This document shows positions 62,560 to 64,000 of a stretch of DNA of 64,000 nt, in pieces. This DNA is from Flavobacterium cupriresistens (lineage in GTDB: Bacteria > Bacteroidota > Bacteroidia > Flavobacteriales > Flavobacteriaceae): positions 5,642,001-5,706,000 of the forward strand of contig NZ_CP087134.1 of assembly GCF_020911925.1 (NCBI RefSeq), read 5' to 3'. The notes beneath the pieces are model-generated. The model saw only the letters and a list, made by a program, of their open reading frames with translations, searched no databases and was not told the origin of the DNA. The position numbers and the translations under genes are program-made. The stretch's first letter is position 1; each line of letters opens with the position of its first letter.

Positions 62560-63657
62560 TTGTCGAGTTCAAAAAAACAAGTTAGCAGTCTGCAAGAAAA
62601 AGCCGGAATTTCACCTCCTGAAATTACCAGCATTTCTGCTATTAATCAGATTCAGAAAAACAGAAAAAAACAACCTTCTGCCGAAGAATTGATTGATGGA
62701 ATTCTTAACGCCAACAGAACTTCCTTAAGTCGGGGTATTACTTTGGTTGAAAGTACCAATCCCGAACATGCCGAAAAAGCAAATGAAGTTATCAAAGGTT
62801 GTCTTCCTTATGCCAATAAATCGATCCGAATAGGGATCACAGGGGTTCCCGGTGTTGGAAAAAGTACTTTCATCGAAACCTTTGGAACTTTTTTGACTGG
62901 CTTAGGTAAAAACGTAGCGGTTTTGGCCGTTGATCCCAGCAGCTCTCTTTCTCACGGTAGTATTCTAGGCGACAAGACCCGAATGGAAGAACTGGTAAAA
63001 AATGAAAATGCTTTTATAAGACCCAGCGCATCAGGAGATACTTTAGGCGGAGTGGCCCGAAAAACAAGGGAAACAATTATACTTTGTGAAGCCGCTGGCT
63101 TTGATACTATATTAATCGAAACAGTTGGTGTCGGACAAAGCGAAACTGCTGTCCACAGCATGGTTGACTTTTTTCTTTTATTAAAAATCTCCGGTGCTGG
63201 CGACGAACTACAAGGGATAAAACGTGGTATTATGGAAATGGCGGATGCTATTGTCATCAATAAAGCTGATGGTGATAACATCAAAAAAGCTACTCAGGCC
63301 AAATTGGAATTTAATCGGGCTTTGCATTTATTTCCACCAAAAAAATCAACCTGGCAACCCAAAGTAACTACCTGCAGTGCCATTACCCACGAAGGAATTT
63401 CGGAAATCTGGGAGACCATTTCCAGTTACTTCGAAATGACAACCAATACGGGCTATTTTCACGAAAAACGAAAAGATCAGAATCATTTTTGGATGATGGA
63501 AACCATCAACGAACAACTCCGATTGAACTTCTACAACCAACCGGAAATAATTTCACAACTGGAACAAAACAAAAAAGCAGTGCAAAATGATGAATTATCA
63601 CCTTTTGCAGCTGCTCAGAATTTGTTAGCGTTGTATTTTGGAAAAGATACTAAGTAA
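62560..63657 (+). CDS. meaB: Methylmalonyl-CoA mutase-associated GTPase MeaB
   Basis: The 365-residue protein has the MeaB/ArgK G3E GTPase motifs: GITGVPGVGKSTFIETFG, VLAVDPSSSLSHGSILGDKTRME, IETVGVGQSETAV, DAIVINKADGDN. MeaB protects and reloads adenosylcobalamin in methylmalonyl-CoA mutase. The mutase genes are not in the window, though the PduO-type adenosyltransferase at 36628 is. The start is TTG 62560; an ATG at 62555 is in a different frame. The 50-residue N-terminal extension is unusual in length and low in conservation. Confidence 0.93.
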   Translation: MSSSKKQVSSLQEKAGISPPEITSISAINQIQKNRKKQPSAEELIDGILNANRTSLSRGITLVESTNPEHAEKANEVIKGCLPYANKSIRIGITGVPGVGKSTFIETFGTFLTGLGKNVAVLAVDPSSSLSHGSILGDKTRMEELVKNENAFIRPSASGDTLGGVARKTRETIILCEAAGFDTILIETVGVGQSETAVHSMVDFFLLLKISGAGDELQGIKRGIMEMADAIVINKADGDNIKKATQAKLEFNRALHLFPPKKSTWQPKVTTCSAITHEGISEIWETISSYFEMTTNTGYFHEKRKDQNHFWMMETINEQLRLNFYNQPEIISQLEQNKKAVQNDELSPFAAAQNLLALYFGKDTK

Positions 63658-63732
63658 CGAAGTTGCTAAGATTCTAAGTTTCTAAGAAAATCAAACTTAG
63701 AATCTCAGTAACTCAGAACCTCAGCCACTTAA
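63655..63732. repeat. CTAAGATTCTAAG / CTCAGAACCTCAG hairpin repeat
   Basis: GTTGCTAAGATTCTAAGTTTCTAAG and CTTAGAATCTCAGTAACTCAGAACCTCAG are roughly complementary, giving an imperfect hairpin after meaB; same family as 14690-14931. Confidence 0.65.
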
Positions 63733-63735
63733 AAA

Positions 63736-64000
63736 TTATTTTTTTCGAAGCTTATACTTATTCTCCTTATATAAATTTCCTGCTGTAATAACGTGTGCCA
63801 AAGCATCTTTGGCTAATTCTTCGTTTAGTTTTACAGGAACTAAAGTTGTATCATTTTTGATCTCAAATTGTAGAGGCTTTAAATTGGGCTGCATGATTAC
63901 AACCTGATTCTCTACTCTGAATGCATTGATATCATTAAACTGCATGATGGATCTTCCCTGAACTTTAGCATCGAGTTTATTTAAATTTCTACCTACCATT
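63736..64000 (-). CDS. C-terminal part of an unknown protein (cut by window edge)
   Basis: The frame is open to the right edge and ends at 63736. About 88 residues are seen (RNLNKLDAKVQGRSIMQFND, NDTTLVPVKLNEELAKDALA, ending NKYKLRKK). The ATG at 63999 may be internal. I do not recognise a family. Confidence 0.6.
   Translation of the reverse strand, partial: MVGRNLNKLDAKVQGRSIMQFNDINAFRVENQVVIMQPNLKPLQFEIKNDTTLVPVKLNEELAKDALAHVITAGNLYKENKYKLRKK

Noticed and set aside
62241..62585. 114-codon plus-strand frame
   Set aside because: It runs through the tandem 160-bp repeat and its terminator hairpins; the repeated protein pattern (QQFQKLNxLLKLFLF) comes from the repeat.

Overview
The window looks like a chromosomal segment of a Flavobacterium or close relative (Bacteroidota, Flavobacteriia). 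It is AT-rich. Promoters carry the Bacteroidota -7 element TAnnTTTG, sometimes with TTG about 18-19 bases upstream. Starts mostly lack Shine-Dalgarno sequences. Marker families include DUF4295 beside rpmG/rpmB, DUF2795, BshC, a very long SecA and TonB receptors. There is no rRNA, tRNA, CRISPR array, prophage or complete insertion sequence.

Layout. 1-2.9 kb: an RNA-repair/ribosome-rescue operon on the minus strand (266-aa protein of unknown function, RtcB, PrfH cut by the window edge), preceded by a 28-codon ORF and an intrinsic terminator that resemble an attenuation leader. 3.4-19.7 kb: housekeeping genes (bshC, ndk, DciA-like, ftsY, ribosomal proteins L28/L33/DUF4295, cinA, HPt protein, FAH-family enzyme, DnaQ-like exonuclease, 2-oxoacid dehydrogenase E2, glycosyltransferase, outer-membrane barrel). 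19.9-27.5 kb: secreted and membrane proteins of unknown function and two polysaccharide genes (CpsB-like phosphatase, sugar-phosphate transferase). 27.7-28.1 kb: a decayed zeta-toxin-like gene with a small companion ORF. 28.5-41.1 kb: ABC-F ATPase, an unusual SDR protein, methyltransferase, a knob/tail-fibre-like secreted protein, ABC ATPase, cobalamin adenosyltransferase, DUF2795 and secA. 41.3-49.0 kb: a seven-gene metal (probably copper) cluster: MbnP-like lipoprotein, MbnH-like di-heme protein, Cys-motif barrel, TonB receptor, PepSY membrane protein, and two near-identical 125-aa cysteine proteins that both start with TTG. 49.3-64 kb: SpoU methyltransferase, sulfotransferase plus APS kinase, HigB/HigA pair, cysteine-free sirtuin, purB, cation/proton antiporter, peroxiredoxin/MFS/AEC genes, an Rrf2 regulator with a probable target gene sharing its operator, meaB, and one partial gene.

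How parts work together. PrfH and RtcB belong to the repair of ribosomes with damaged RNA; the leader could tie their expression to translation. The MbnP/MbnH cluster has all layers for metal handling at the envelope: outer-membrane receptor, periplasmic or surface binder, heme maturase and inner-membrane PepSY protein. APS kinase feeds PAPS to the adjacent sulfotransferase. Intergenic space is full of repeat families: a CCTAACAGG palindrome, an ATATAAGTCAT hairpin, CTAAGGTTCTAAG arrays, an ACTGAGACTGAA array, a 19-copy heptamer, and a triplicated 160-bp terminator unit.
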